Positions 22,557-36,245 of a stretch of DNA of 64,000 nt are shown here, one piece after another. Location: NCBI RefSeq assembly GCF_000247695.1, contig NW_004624880.1:3004735-3068734 (forward strand), read 5' to 3'. The DNA comes from Heterocephalus glaber (lineage: Eukaryota; Chordata; Mammalia; Rodentia; Bathyergidae). Below the pieces are notes generated by a model that did not search any database, had not been told where the DNA came from, and was given only the letters and a program-made list of their open reading frames with translations. A program made the translations under genes and the position numbers. Each line of letters opens with the position of its first letter. Positions within the stretch are counted from its first letter, which is position 1.

Positions 22557-24649
22557 TATAGGAAGGATGAGATTCTGCTGTCTCTGGCTTAATTTCCATG
22601 CTTAAATATTTCTATGAGGAATCACTGTGGTTGTCACATTACCAAGCAGTCAAGGATAACTAGCCCATGTTTGTTGATAAAGCACAGTTAAAACTTTGGT
22701 GTTACTTTTAGGCCACCCTAGAACTAACTCTATAGCAGAACCAGCAGAAAGTCTCAAAGACTCCTGTATCATTTTCATTTCTTATCTCATACTTCTATCA
22801 CTTCGAGAAGCCTATGACCTGACTCTAGAAGATAAGGTCATTACTTTGTCGCATTTGTTATGAGTTTGACATGAAACACATTTATTACCTGTATCTGTGT
22901 TTGATAAGTGTTTGGGAGTTAAACAATTGAAGCCACTTGGCATATAATCAGCTACTTAGTACTGTTTATATATTTGTAAGGCCTTTTATATTGAATTATC
23001 TTCCTGGACAAAACAATAAGATCCTCTCCTTTTCAGTGGCATAAACTTTAGTGAGATCACATACTCACGATTTTAAGAACAAATTAGTGTTTACCATTCC
23101 CTGCTTCTAAAGACAAAGTAACTTTAATACAATCGTGCTTCTACTGACCTTGGTAATAAGGTTGGATCCACCAGAATATAAATAATACCTTATTTGCTAT
23201 CAGAATGGCATAAAGTCTTGAAGTTTATCTATACTGTTGTGCTTTTTAACCAATAGTTTATGATAGGAAAAAGAGTTTGGGAAACGCAAGGAAAATAAAT
23301 TAATGTTAGAGGCCATTTTAGTCACAACTTAGTATCAATTTCAGCAGTAATAGGGTAAAGTCATTTCTAAAATGATTTATTCCTTGCCTTCATTTTTGGT
23401 GAGTATGTATTATGTTTCTCCAGGGAAAATTCACTAAATTTTATTGTAGCCAACAAACATTATTAGCCCCAGAAATTCCAAATACACCATTGATATAAAT
23501 GACCATTGTATCTTCTACAAATCAATGTCAGGATTTAAAAAGGAAAAGAAAAGTTGCAGCAGAGTACACCTTGAAATATTATCAGTAAATTATAATATTC
23601 ATATTTGTTGTAAAATATTATTTTGATTTTTCAGAATATGTTCATTTAATCCAGCTATTTTCTAGAGCCCTGACAAACTCCAAAATACAAGCAATGCTGA
23701 CATCTTAACTTTCAATAAGCAAGGAATGTTTTGCTGTTGCAACTTAAGGAAACTGGCTAGTTAGTACAGTGAGTTTATAAACTTTTTTGAAGATAGGTTT
23801 CTGTGCTTTTTGTATTTTCAGGCATCAGATCCTTTATTACTTGGTTTATTAGTAGAGTCTTTAAAACAAGTATCTGATAATGTGATGAATTCCCTCCATA
23901 TATTGGGCACTTCCAAAGACTTTCTTATGAGGACAAACATTAGCTTTCTCAGAGTTGACTTTAGCATACTGTCTTTTCCAAGCTTTCTGGAAACCCAGGG
24001 AGAAATAAAGAAACCAAGTTTCTTCTTAATTCACTTACATTTACTAAATATTTAGTGTAAACTTTTACTGCAAATAGAATAATACCTTGTGTCACTACCA
24101 TTCTTTCCAATCAACTTTTACTTTATCTTTTTAAATTTTATGTAAAGAAGAAACAAAATTTTATAACCAAAAAATAAGAGAATAGGAATAGTTATTACAG
24201 TGTAAATCATTATCTTCAAAGTAGTTGATACAAGGCATAAACCAGAAGAAATTTTGTGTTATCTTCTAATCAACTTTTAAGTGAGGTTGATATTATCAAC
24301 ACATGGAATATATTCTTATGTCTTAATGTCTCACATAAGCAAATGCTTTATAATTCAGATGTCTAGGTAATTAGGCTGAGGGTAAGAAATTTAGGTATAG
24401 CTTCCCATCTTTAGCTAAGTACATCAAGTTCCTCTCTTCATTATAGTCACAGAATATATCTTTTAAATGTTTCTTAGTTTCCTTCCCTAATATATAACCC
24501 TAAGGTATAGCATTGTGAAACTTTCATTTTAGAAATAGAGATATCATGACATTGAGCATGGCTCTAAAGATATTCATATTACAACCATGCATTCAACACA
24601 AGTATCCTTCACAAGAACATCTTGTGAGCATGAATACTGGTACCCAGCC

Positions 24650-24740
24650 TAGTTCTGTTATAGCCAAGTCATTTCAACTTTCTGAACTTCAGTGTCCAAA
24701 GATGTAAACCAGTAGAGTGGGATTGGGTAATTTCTGAGGT
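24650..24740 (+). mobile_element. MIR SINE fragment
   Basis: The series AGCCAAGTCATTTCAACTTT, CTGAACTTCAGTGTCC and GATGTAAACCAGTAGAGTGG matches the MIR core 'tcactta..ctcagtttcc..gtaaaatggg' with many changes. Confidence 0.55.
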
Positions 24741-27700
24741 ACCTATGATTCTGGGATTGCCACTTAGGAGCCTTAGACTTTATTGAGTAGAATCTTATTA
24801 GCTTCTGTATCATCCTGTCTTAAAACATGAAAGATATCATTCCAATTCTATCCCCATATTGTCAAAAGACAAAATAGTAAGGAAAAATTTGCAGTAATTG
24901 TTACCACATCAGCTACTGACACTGAAGGCTGCATTAAGGCATTGGAAAGAATCGCCTAAGAATAGCATGTATGAGTCCCCTTGCTCCTTCCATGGTTTTC
25001 AGCTCACTAGGGTAATAAAGAAAAGTAAATTAGCTTTTGAACAAGTTAATGTCTATGATCAGGCACTGATTATCACTTTAGTGTAGATTATCTCAGTGGT
25101 GAACAGGAGGGGCATATGTGAAATTTACCACCTCCTTTCCTGGTTCCTGTTTCTGTTCTTTCTCAACAAAAATTATGTGATTCGTGCTCTGCCACCAACT
25201 GGAGCACATGAGAGCTTCTGTGGCCCTTTTCAAACCTTTTCCATCAGTCACAGAACTCTCACTGTTCTGTGCTAATGCAAAATGCAATAATGTTTAGCAT
25301 CAGGACATCTCTGAGTCAAGAGGTTAAGGGAAAACACATCTCCCATTGTGTTCCTATGGCTCTGATATTGTTAATGGTGAAAACACCATGGAGACAAATA
25401 GATCTCTCTTTACTTAGGAAGCTTTGAGTGAAGAGAAAATATATATGACATCTTTACAGCATGAGAGCCCTCTCTATATGGTGCATTAAGGAAGGGTGGA
25501 AGAGGGGTGAAATTCATATAACATCATGTTTGATAAGATTTGAGCCATATGGAGAGGGAGGATTGTGTCGTCTACATTTTTTTTCTATTGCCTTAATAAA
25601 TACTTCCAGTTCTAATGGGGAAATGAGATATAACCTTTCAAGGCACAGACTCAAGACTCTGAATAAATGTACTAGAAAGCTTTATGGTGTCCTTTCTGAA
25701 AGGTAACCCAAAGAGGTATCTGATAACATAGCTATCATTTTCTTCCTTATCCTACTTTGGGCATCTTGCCTTTCTCCTCTATGTATTTCAGGTATAAGGA
25801 ATGTGAATCAGTATATTTTGGAAGAAAGCAAAGGCAAAAAATCCCCAATAAATTATGATTACACTGAGATTTTTCACTTGGAACTTACCTGAGAGTAGAC
25901 TGTTCTGTAGGACCACATAAAGATTATATGAAAACATATTTTTTTATTTATCATCCTTTTGAGGGACTCCCAGAGAAACCTCAGTTGATATCACGTCTTG
26001 TTCCCACAAGACTTTAATGAGAATTTTGTTTTACTATTCACAATTGTGATCAGAAGCTAAAATTAAGATTGTCCTTTTCCTCAGGACCTAAAGAATTTTC
26101 CTGCTATGGTAAAATTTCTGGATGGATCAAAAATCCATTGTCTGTGTTGTCTGCCCAATTTAAAGCTACCAAATAATTGTTAAATCTTCAAATATATTCT
26201 TTGAAACATTTAGAGAATGTATATTATTGATTACTACTCAATCCTGAAAGCAGATGACTGCACTAGCTTTGATGAGGGGGATAGTGAAGAGGGGTGAGAA
26301 TCCAGCTTTCACATTGAACTACAAACCTTTAGATTTCCTTTCAAACTAGGCTGATATACAGTCCTGCAGTACTGCTGCTCTCAATGTTGTTGGTTCTGGT
26401 GCATCAGGGGTAGGAGATTTCATTTATAAAAGTTCATCAAGTCAAGGGAAGAGGGACAGGAATTCCAGAATGACTCATTGGTTGATGAATAAGTCCCCAA
26501 GTGTTCTGTGGTTGCCAGTTTTATATTTGAATAAAATGTATAGAATTCAAATCATAACTTGAATTCCAAATTGTGACAGATCGTGTTCAATACTGAGGCT
26601 TCAGTGTTTGGGGAATATGCTGCTTCTGGTCAACTGCTAATAGACAACGTCAAAACATAAATGGCACACTCAAGGCATATCAGTATGTATGAAGTCCTCT
26701 AAGGATTTAAGAGTCTTAATTTGTAGCCTTTTATTATTGAATAATGATGTGCTGCAGATATGCTGGAACAAAGTTGCAAAACATACATTATATCAAGCAT
26801 AATTAAAGGAGAACATCTCTCCCAAAGACTGAACAGAAAGTTATAAAATGAATGTATGGGGAGTAAACATTTTTTTGACCTGTCATGATTTAAAACCAAG
26901 TTTTATGGTTAATTGTTTTAATATAATATCAAAATATAAAATACATTACTGATCAGTTATTAAAATAAATAATATACTTTGCTTAAAATCAAAACTATTC
27001 TAAACACAGTTTAACATGTCTTAAGATTTGTAAATTATTCAGAAACCTGTATGCTTCAAGGTCAGCATTATTACAGCTAAATTTATCTTGTAGAGTTATT
27101 TGACATGTAAAAGTGCCAAATATAGACCTCAGCTTGGCAAAATATGGGCTAAACTAGAGATTACCATTTATGTTCTGTGGCTTTAGTTGGAAGCTGTTGT
27201 TAATATTGACTCCCTGATCTCTTTCAATGGGAAAGTGCCAAAATGTTCTGTTGCAAATTAAACATCACTCTTAACCAATCTACCAAAATGTTTAGTCTTG
27301 AACCCAGAATACACATTATCCCATGACCTTGTGTGGCTCTAAATTTAGCTGGCTCTGTTGGCTATTCCCTGCCTTGCCAGCTCTCCTCTCTACCTTGTTC
27401 CACCCTTCTCTGTATCCTCGAAGGCTGAGCTTCACACACTGCAGTGGATCTGCTTTCTATTTCTGAATGTGTTTGGCCAATTGTCAATGGCAAGCAGTTA
27501 GAGGCAAAGTGGAGAAAGTGATTAGAGTACTGAGTCCTCCTGTAGGCCATGGGCTGGGCCTGGCTTCTTCTTACTGAAGATGGCTATTTTGGGCAGATCT
27601 AGCTCTGACTCCAGCTTCTGATGATCCTTACTGCATCAGGATTTGGGCTGTAAGGATTTCTCACTCCTGATAGTCCTAGGACAGTTCACCATCCTTATTG

Positions 27701-29605
27701 GTTTCTCTTAACTCTGCACAATCTTTGTAAGTAATCCTTGTGTTCAGCTTCCCACAGTTTCCCAGTCTGAATGTGCTGTTTTGTTGGGACCCTGATTCAT
27801 CATCTAAAATCAACATAATCTAGATAACAGAAGTTATAGTTATCCCCTTTCCATTCTGTGTGGGAGATGATGGGTGAAAGAGTAGATACCCATAGTAAGC
27901 TCTGGAAAGGCAGAGACCATGTCTAATACCTTCTTTACAATTCCTCACAAAAACTGGCAAAGCATTTAGCTCACAGTGCATGCTCTGTGCACATGGAGAG
28001 TCATACAGAGTTCCTCCAAAATCTTCAAATTTGTTATAGGCTTAAATGGATTGTAAACTCCTGATTTAGCATGTAGAGTTCAAGAAGTACTGTATTTTTT
28101 TTTTGAAATAGCTTTTCTAATGTAATATAAACTTACTTGGTACAAATATCATACTGATGCTAAACATTCTAACTCAATAGAAATAAATTTCTTCATGTTT
28201 TAGGTTGATTTTTTTGTTTAGTAAATTAGAAATAATTATATTAAAAATGTTTAGATCTAAATTTTCTCTAAGTTCAGAGAGCATATTCTTCAGTATTCAT
28301 GTTTTGCAAACAAGATTATTTCTTCAACAAATGGAGGTGGGTAGAACATTGTCAACTCAAATAAGTTAAACTTTGTGTCTCCTTGATAAGAGAAATTGTT
28401 TAATGATAACTTTACTAGTCTGCTTGGGAAGTGACCAAAGCACTATTAGATAAGTTAAAACCAAAAAACCATAGAAAATATTTTTGCCAACTGTTTCTTG
28501 TTGGTCTCTTGGCAAATACCAACAGTTATGTTCCCTATCTAGGGACTATCTCTTGTGGGCCAGACCAGATGATCTAATAGGTCTTTATAATCTCTAGATA
28601 CTGTGACTTCTATCCCTAAGTGAACTACATGGTTTATTTACATAGAAACACACTCATAGGCTTAAGGAAATGCAGTATGCCTAGTGCTAAGGAAAGTGAG
28701 CCAAGATGACTCAAGCAACTTTTTTTTCTAAATAAGATAAGTAAATTAAAAGCATAGACATTCTCTTTAATTCCTCTCCAGTTTCTCACTGTGTAGATTT
28801 TACATAGAATTCCCCAGTAGTAAAATCATTTTCTGCCACCAACAAATTATAAATTTGTTGTCCTGATAAATCAGAAAATTTCTGCTATACTTATCAAGAA
28901 AGTCCTTTGATAGAAATTTGGTTTCATTGTTGTTTTAACTTCAAATCCTATGTCAGGCACATGAGAAATTTAAAATTTTGGGAATTATAGAAAAAAATTA
29001 CTAGAAAAATACAACCATGATAAATAAAGCATAACCATTGTGCATTTAAACTTTATTAACAATGTATTTTTTGGCCACAGGCTACATTTATCTAGACAAA
29101 TGAAGCATTGAGAGGAATCTCACTTTTTTAATAAAAAATTGTTTTTCCAGGACTATATTGGCAAAGGCAACATTTTTAAGAACCTCCCCCACTCTAGCTT
29201 ACACAAACATTTTATGATTTCCTCATCAGGTAATACTTTAGGTTATCTAAATGAGAGAAAAAAATCAAAGCTATTTTTATTGTTGTTCTTGTTGTTTTTA
29301 ATTTTAATCCAATTTCCTCCATACCTGGCATTGGTCCCTTACAAATAGATACTGTATAGGAACAGTCAGTCTTGCTGCCAGAGAGGTTAGGACTTCTTAG
29401 TGGGTTATTTCCCAACTTACTCTGGGGTGCAACAGTTAGAAGAAAGTGGTCAAGATATATGCATTTTGAAGGCAGATGAAAGAACCCTAATGTTACCCAT
29501 GGACTGTGTTCCTAAGACAATTAGATAAATTTCAGACCATTTTTTATTTTTAGAGGAGGTGTCCAGATGCTGATTCTTTCTCCTGAAAATGTTGATAGTA
29601 AGGAA

Positions 29606-29646
29606 TTCCATTTAGTTGCTTTTTTTTTTTTTCCATTTAGTTGCTT
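29606..29646. mobile_element. poly(T)-only insertion with 16-bp target-site duplication
   Basis: TTCCATTTAGTTGCTT occurs at 29606-29621 and again at 29631-29646, with only a run of T between them. This is the footprint of an L1-mediated insertion truncated down to its poly(A) tail, placed on the minus strand. A simple tandem slippage is less likely because the unit contains no T-run of that length. Confidence 0.6.
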
Positions 29647-30319
29647 CATGATTGGTCCCTGCCATTTTTTTCCTCTACCTTAAGAGCCCTGAATTATCAT
29701 TTGGAACATGCTTCTGTTTCAGCACTGAGGAGAAAGGGCATAATACATTGCTTTCTGGAATCCTATAGCTTATTGCATATTTGGTTATATTGGTTACCCT
29801 TAAAAAAAACATTTCTTTTCTTCTTCTTCTTTTTTTTTTTTTAAAGAGTAACAGTTTTTCTAAAGGCTTTGTGTATGGTAAAAATCCCAGTCAGTTTCTC
29901 CCAACCTCTTCTGTGTCAGGCAGAGACTTCTTTCGGGGTCATTTCCAATAATATGTTCAACACAGAACATAGCATGTATTCCTAAACTAGCAGGTAGTGT
30001 TAGAGTTGGGATATATGAAGGGAGAATACTGCTCTCATGGCTCATCCTCACAGCTCATTTTACTACCATCTGAGTTCAGTGCCTTGGCACACTTTCTACC
30101 TATGATTTATCTTTAATCTCAATCACTTGAACAGCTCTTGCTTTGAAGTTACCCTAAAACTGAAACTACTCCTGAGAGTTTTATGCTCATGATTGAAGAC
30201 ACCTTTGTTTTGACTGTGTCCTCCAAAGCCTAGCTCAGTGCCTTTCCCTCTCTTTTTCCCCTTCACTTCCCTTAGGCAGCTCTTTCTTTTGTACTTCCAT
30301 GCTTTATTCAAACAGCTGT

Positions 30320-30717
30320 TGTGTTAGTTACTTTTCTCTCATTGCTGAGACAAAATACCTGACACCCAAAGTTAGAGGGGAAAAGGTTTATTTGGCTTAT
30401 GGTTTGTGGAGGTTTCAGTCCGTAATCATCTGGCTCCAAGGTAGGGATGGCAAACAGGCATCGCAGAGGAGAAACAAACTGGCATGCACAAGGTAGCAAA
30501 GGCAACAAGGGAGCACCTCACTGCGTCTGCCTCTTTTATCCCATCCAGACTACTAGGATTAGAGCAGTTCCAAACCTATCACTCAGGTGTAGCGGTTTAG
30601 TAATCATATGCCCTTAACCCTGGCATTACACATTCCAGACTCAACTGCCTCTGAAAAAGAAAGTCCCACCTCATCTGCATGAGGCTTTGGGGGGACATCT
30701 AAATGCAAACCATAACA
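30320..30717 (-). mobile_element. solo LTR, ERVL-MaLR type
   Basis: A 398-bp element on the minus strand. On the + strand it starts TGTGTTAGTTACTTTTCTC and ends CAAACCATAACA, giving a TG...CA element. It aligns along its length with the copies at 1287-1676 and 58362-58749 (shared AAAATACCTGACACCCAAAG and CATGAGGCTTTGGGGGGACA). The flanks are GCTGT and GCTAC, a decayed 5-bp duplication at best. No coding sequence is present. Confidence 0.85.
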
Positions 30718-33700
30718 GCTACCATATCATATTAAATGGTGCTCAGTGTTATACATGTCATTTCAATTTTGATGGAACAGACACCATTTTAATCATCCCT
30801 TTAATCCCAGCTTGACACATAGTAGTTGCTCAATAAGAGTTTGTTCACTTGAACCAAATTTTCTTTCAGTAAAAAATTTTTGACTGGCCCATGATTTAGG
30901 AAACATGAAACTCAGATAACATTTGTAGTCCATATGTAAGTTCTGTATTGTTTTTGTAGCACCAGCAGAAATTTTGCCTTTTCTCTACTGTTGTTTCAAT
31001 GCACAAGATCAAACCTGTCATAAGTCCAACAGTTAAGTGAAAATAGGTGCAATTAAAGATCAGCTTTTGAGATGTTCCCATAGGATACTTAGATTCATCA
31101 GAAGTTCAAGGCTTTATTAAACTATAATAGGCAGAAGAATCCCCAAAGAGAAATATTTTAATGCGTATTGGTACAAAACTGACTTATTTTTATTACTTGA
31201 TTCAAAAAAAAATTAGAGTAAACACATGTAGTCTCTCTACAAAAAAAGAAAACTTATTTAAGAAGAAGTATCCCTTGTTAAATGGCTAGGCCTTAAAATA
31301 CTCTTTTCTGCATTGTTCATTGAGTGTAAATGAAACCATCATGGTCATGAAGATGATGAATAGCTTTGCTTTGATGTTACTAAACTTCCACAGTTGCTGT
31401 AGCTTCCCACTGAGCTACATTTCTCAGTATAATTTTTGAAGTTCTTTTTCTAACTAAGGATTACGTTTTATGATAGTGATGACAGAGATAGTAATGATGG
31501 TGATTTTTAAAATTACTATTGACTGTGCAAATGGAATAGAGAATAAATATCAAGACTTTTTACTTAATCAAAATTGAAAAGTCATTCAAATTATGTGATG
31601 TGCCATTATAGTATTAGCTATGTCTAGCAATTCCTATTCAATTTATGCATTCGTTGTATATATTTATTCTTGTATTTTATTTTGAAATTCTGAGAATGAA
31701 GTATATAGATCTCTATATCTAGGAGAACTTCAGTACAGTCCTACCCAAAGAATTAACATTAGAGAAGTTATCACTCGTATATTCCCCTAAAATTTAACTT
31801 TACCATATCAAATGAAGTAAAATATCAAATTAGTCTTAATTATTAATAAATATTAACTTATTTTTTCCTGTGTCTATTTCCAACTTTAATCTACCAATAA
31901 TATTGTCCATTGACAATGCATTATACCTTGCTCAATCTTCTCTTTAAAATGGATTATATGTAGATGTACATGTATACATTATGTATTATATATACATCCA
32001 CACACTAGGCATATTAGACACATTTGTTGTTCAATTAAATAGCATTGTACTGATCATTTATTCTACAGCTGTAGTGAATGCAAGATAGAGTTGATACTTC
32101 CTGACCTCAAAAATCTTTAAATGTAAGGAGGACAATAAAATAACTATGAAATAATTTTTCCATCAATGCAAATGTGTAGATTACAATTATAAAATATTCT
32201 GGCAAGTGAAGAAAAAGGATATTTCCAGTCGTAAAATCACATAAGTCTTCTTGGAAGAGATATGCTTTGAGTAGGGGCTTGGTAAGATTTTGATGGATAG
32301 AAATTAGGGGCAAATTATTCCTGATGAAGGGAAAAATGTAAACAAAGGACTTGATTAGAGAGAAACAGCACATATTTGAGAATGCAAGTAGTCCATTGGG
32401 CTTAGATACAGTTTACAAATAGGTTTAGTAGAAGAAGAGTCTTTACAAGTAATCTGAATCAATTCATAGAGGGACTTGAATGCATGTAAAGGTGTTTGGA
32501 ATTTTGCCAGGTAGCTATGGGGAGCCTTAGGTTGATTGACTGTCTACTTTGGATGATTAATTAGCTTATAAAGTGGACAGGACAAGATGTGGAGAGACTA
32601 GTTAAGAACTTATTACCATAGACTCAAGTGATCTATATGTCAGTCTGAACTAGTGTTGGCAGTGTGTGTAGCAAGGAGGGAATATTTGACAGATTCTATC
32701 TGTACAATTGAGTCTCAACAGTAGGTGAATAAGAACACGGAAGACTTGTTGAAGGCTGATTAGGTAAATTGATTTATTTTAGATTTAAACAGTATGGTTT
32801 TGTGACTTTGTGCAGAAATAGTTGGCAGACCAGCAATGGAAGCAGAGAAAACAAACTGATTATGCAAGATCATAGTTTAAAAAATGAAAAAATGTAGAAG
32901 GTCAAAAGATATTAGATCCAGGGTAAAGTTCAAGTATGGCTAAAAGTGAGTGATTGGATTGGGGTATAGCTAGGAATTTTTGGAGTTTCTAGGTCATAAA
33001 TAGAAATTGAATAGATTCAATAAAATTGGAGAATGAGCCCTGTGGTAACTGGAAGTGATTTCCTGAGGTGGGGGGGGAGTGGGAGTTCTGCTTCTGGCCA
33101 TATATATTGATAGCTAAGGTGGAAGGGAGATAAATATCATTAGAGGTGATGAAGCCAGGGTATGACAAAGGTCCTCAGTGTAGCCAGGATGAGTGAAAAG
33201 CCCATAAACTGTAGAACTAAGTTGCAGAATTAAAGGAAAACTGAAGGAAAGTTTAGAGCTAGGTTGCCTTGATATGCATTAATCTCAGTGAAGAAGCTCA
33301 TTCTTTCTTCTGGGCTCTGATAATCAAAGAACTCTTGATTACTTACTAATTTAAGAATTCAATTCTCATTTGAAATGCAAACATTGTACTTTTTTTATTC
33401 ACTAAAGATGAAGGCCAATAAATTCACAATTACTGGACATGTTTGAAGATATAGGGAAACCTTGGTATCCATCGATTCCATATTTGGGACTTGGTATGCT
33501 CACTAAAATTTATTTGTAACCCCCAAATTAATACTTGGCAAACTTTTGTGGTCATTCATGAAGATGCACAGAGAAGCAAAAAAGTTTTATTATCCAGTGC
33601 CTCATTTGTTAGCATTTTTATGCTATTTGTTGATAATTTTACCATTCAAAGTGGCCTCCAACTATAACGCTAAAGTTCTATCTGGTGTTCTTATGCAAAA

Positions 33701-34040
33701 GGAGGTTGTGATATGCCTGATGGAAAAAAAAACGTGTGTATTTGATAAATTGCATGAATGCATGTGTTATAGGACTGTTGACTGAGTTCAATGTTAATGA
33801 ATCATCTATCTGTCTACCTATTTATCTTCAAATAGAAACACATAAAACAAGATTGTGTGTTGATCAGTTGAAAAAAGATGTGACCAGAGGTTTTCCTGTA
33901 AGAGTAATTCTTCAGTATGCACTAATTCACATAACACACAAGTACTGCAAATAAACAGAGTCAAGTACACCTTGTTTGTGTTGGTGGAAGGTGGCTGTCT
34001 TGGTTGTTTGCATGCCCTCTCAAGTTGAATACCAAATTAT
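30718..34040. other. AT-rich intron, no gene recognised
   Basis: The stretch around 32150-32540 contains motifs reminiscent of old mammalian repeats (AGCTATGGGGAGCCTTAGGT), but I cannot name a family. The rest appears unique. Confidence 0.5.
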
Positions 34041-34042
34041 TA

Positions 34043-34073
<31 letters not shown>

Positions 34074-34139
34074 TTGGTACTGGGGATCGAACTTGGGACC
34101 TTTCGTTTGTGAGGCAAGTGGTGGAACCACTGAGTGAAC
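34041..34139 (-). mobile_element. ID-type tRNA-derived SINE, tail turned into (TTA)n
   Basis: On the + strand a (TTA)n run (34041-34073) is followed by TTGGTACTGGGGATCGAACT and the complement of the tRNA-like body. The ten-base target duplication ACCAAATTAT is at 34031-34040 and 34140-34149. The polymerase III B box (complement of GATCGAAC) is kept. The A-tail has become a trinucleotide microsatellite. Confidence 0.93.
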
Positions 34140-34149
34140 ACCAAATTAT

Positions 34150-34790
34150 GACTTATTCAACTTTCTATTTTGAAATAACTTTAGATTTAAAGACAAAGTA
34201 CAAAATAGTGTGCTGTTTCCATTACCCTTCACCCTATTCCCATATATACTTCATCTGGCTTCCTCTGATGTTCACATCTTCATAACTACAGTGCAATGAT
34301 CAAAATTAGGAAATTAAGGTTGTTGCAATATTACTAACTCATCTATAGGCCTTATTAGAATTTCTCAGCTATTCCCATTCATATTCTTTTTCTGGTCCAA
34401 GAACCAATCCAAGATTCTGTATTGCATTTAATGTCATATTTCCTCGATCTGTAATGATTCTTGCTTTTCTTTATTTTTTTCTACTGATCTCATATACTTT
34501 TAGAATTCCTCAGTTTGGGTTTGTTTAGTGTTTCTTCGTGTTTAGATTGAGGTTATTCATTTTTGACAAGAATACCACAGAAATGATGTGTCCTTTTTAA
34601 TGCATTCTTTATCAGTATCAATCATGTCCATATATTGTCACATAGGTGATATAAATTTTGATCATTTGGTAAAGATTATCATATGATTTACTATTAAATT
34701 GCTGTTATTCATCTTTGTAATTGTTAAATGAAAGAATTTTTAATGCTAAAATTTTCTAGATTACTTTTCAATCAGAAAGCACATTATCAT
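34150..34790 (-). mobile_element. old LINE-1 (L1M) 3' end
   Basis: The + strand carries the complement of the well-known L1M 3' UTR. Landmarks are TTTGAAATAACTTTAGATTT, ACCCTTCACCCTATTCCC, CCAAGAACCAATCCAAGATT and GAATACCACAGAAATGATGT. The element is strongly diverged. The adjacent SINE inserted at or near its 3' end. Confidence 0.75.
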
Positions 34791-34935
34791 TAACCAGTTC
34801 TATGTTGTATCTGATGACAAATAATTGGAATAATTTTTAAATGATATTCTTTTGTTCACTGAGAATTGACAATCTGGTGGGAAATGGAGCAACACACATA
34901 AAACATTATTATACAGAAAAATATAGAAAATCACA

Positions 34936-35023
34936 AGGGGCTGGGGATTTAGCTCAGTGGTTCTGCTGCCTGCCTTGCAAACTCAAGGACCTGAGTTCAA
35001 TCCCCGGTACCAAAAAATAAAAC
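34936..35023 (+). mobile_element. ID-type tRNA-derived SINE
   Basis: The body starts GGGGCTGGGGATTTAGCTCA (A box within) and contains GTTCAATCC (B box), then GGTACC and an A-rich tail. An 11-bp perfect duplication AGAAAATCACA lies at 34925-34935 and 35024-35034. Confidence 0.96.
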
Positions 35024-35389
35024 AGAAAATCACATTGTGACAAATTGTGTGGCACAGAATGTAGGCTTATAGAAGTTGTCAGGGAATGCATTGTGTGGAA
35101 AGATAAACTCATGAAGGATTTTGATGAGGAAGTATGGCTTTTCTAGGTAGAGCTGTATAATTCATTTAACTAAGTAAAATATGTTAAGTATTTTAGCACC
35201 TGAGGGAATTGTATTAGAAGCCAGGAATATACAATCATATGAAAAAGAGGGTCTTTACCCTCAAAAAGCTCTTAGTCTAATGAGAAAGAGATGCCTATCA
35301 ATATAGAGAAATATGATTCATTTGTATAGAGATGGAAGAGGAGAAGAGATTACTGGGATTGGGAAGCCATACCTTAGAGAAGAATGGAA

Positions 35390-36245
35390 GATAATTCAGA
35401 TTATCTAGTCTAACTTTCTGTACTTGAAGAATGCTGCAAAATTTTTGAATACTTCTAGTCACAAGAAGTTAATTTGTTGAGACATTTGATTCCACTGCTT
35501 TATGTCTATTTTGAATAGAAAATAATTTTTCTTTTGAGCTAAAATTTCAACAGACTTTCACCACTAGGTCTAGTTCTTGCCTCCTCAGCTATAGAGAGTA
35601 AACTGACTACCTCTTTTTGCAGGATAATCCTTAGAAACACAGACTTTGCATCTTTTCTTAATGCCTCCCCTTTCAATTTAAACACAGATAAATCTATATA
35701 CTATATGTGATTCCTAGGTCCTTATAATTCTTCATGTATTTGTTGATTGATATGGCAACTGGAATTGAAAATATTCTTGGGCTGTCAAACCAGTAAGCAC
35801 CATGTAACTTGCCTATGGCTTGTTCTAGACAGCATAATTCTATTGTGCAGCCTAACTATTCTTTCGCTATTTTGAAAGCAAAATTGTTGGCTTTATTTCT
35901 ATTTTCCTTATAAATAATTTATGCTCCCTCACCCTGACTTCCTCCCCTGAACATTTTTTAGTCTAATAATTATTTGGGGTCTCCCTCATCCCGTTCAGTG
36001 GAAATTTTGAACCTAGCATTCAAAACTTATTTATTTCTGTCACATTTTGTGCTCTTCATTTTGACTTCTTAGTGGAGCTCTTTGTGAAGTTTGAACTTGT
36101 CATCTGTGCTTTTGCTTTTCCCTTATTTCCAATATCTGCAGATTTGATAAGAATGTAATTTATTTTCATTCAAGGCTTTAATAAAATAAATGAGACAGGA
36201 GGTCAAGTACAGAGTTCTTGGGCAAAGCATGTAGGTCTCTGGTGA
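35390..36245 (-). mobile_element. CR1/L3-like ancient LINE relic
   Basis: The + strand matches the antisense of CR1-clade 3' regions in scattered motifs: ATTATCTAGTCTAACTTTC near the left end, then CAGATTTGATAAGAATG and GAGGTCAAGTACAGAGTTCT near 36137-36220. These fit the L3 family, which is fixed in all placental mammals. Divergence is high and the middle is barely alignable by eye. Confidence 0.5.

Larger units (their letters stand above)
21352..29605. other. AT-rich intron downstream of let-7a-2
   Basis: No gene recognised. Contents: a diverged LTR- or DNA-type ancient repeat at about 21598-21850 (cAACTCAGTGGCATACAAC motif), a (CT)n tract at 22492-22556, and a MIR fragment at about 24650-24740. 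The rest appears unique. Confidence 0.55.
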
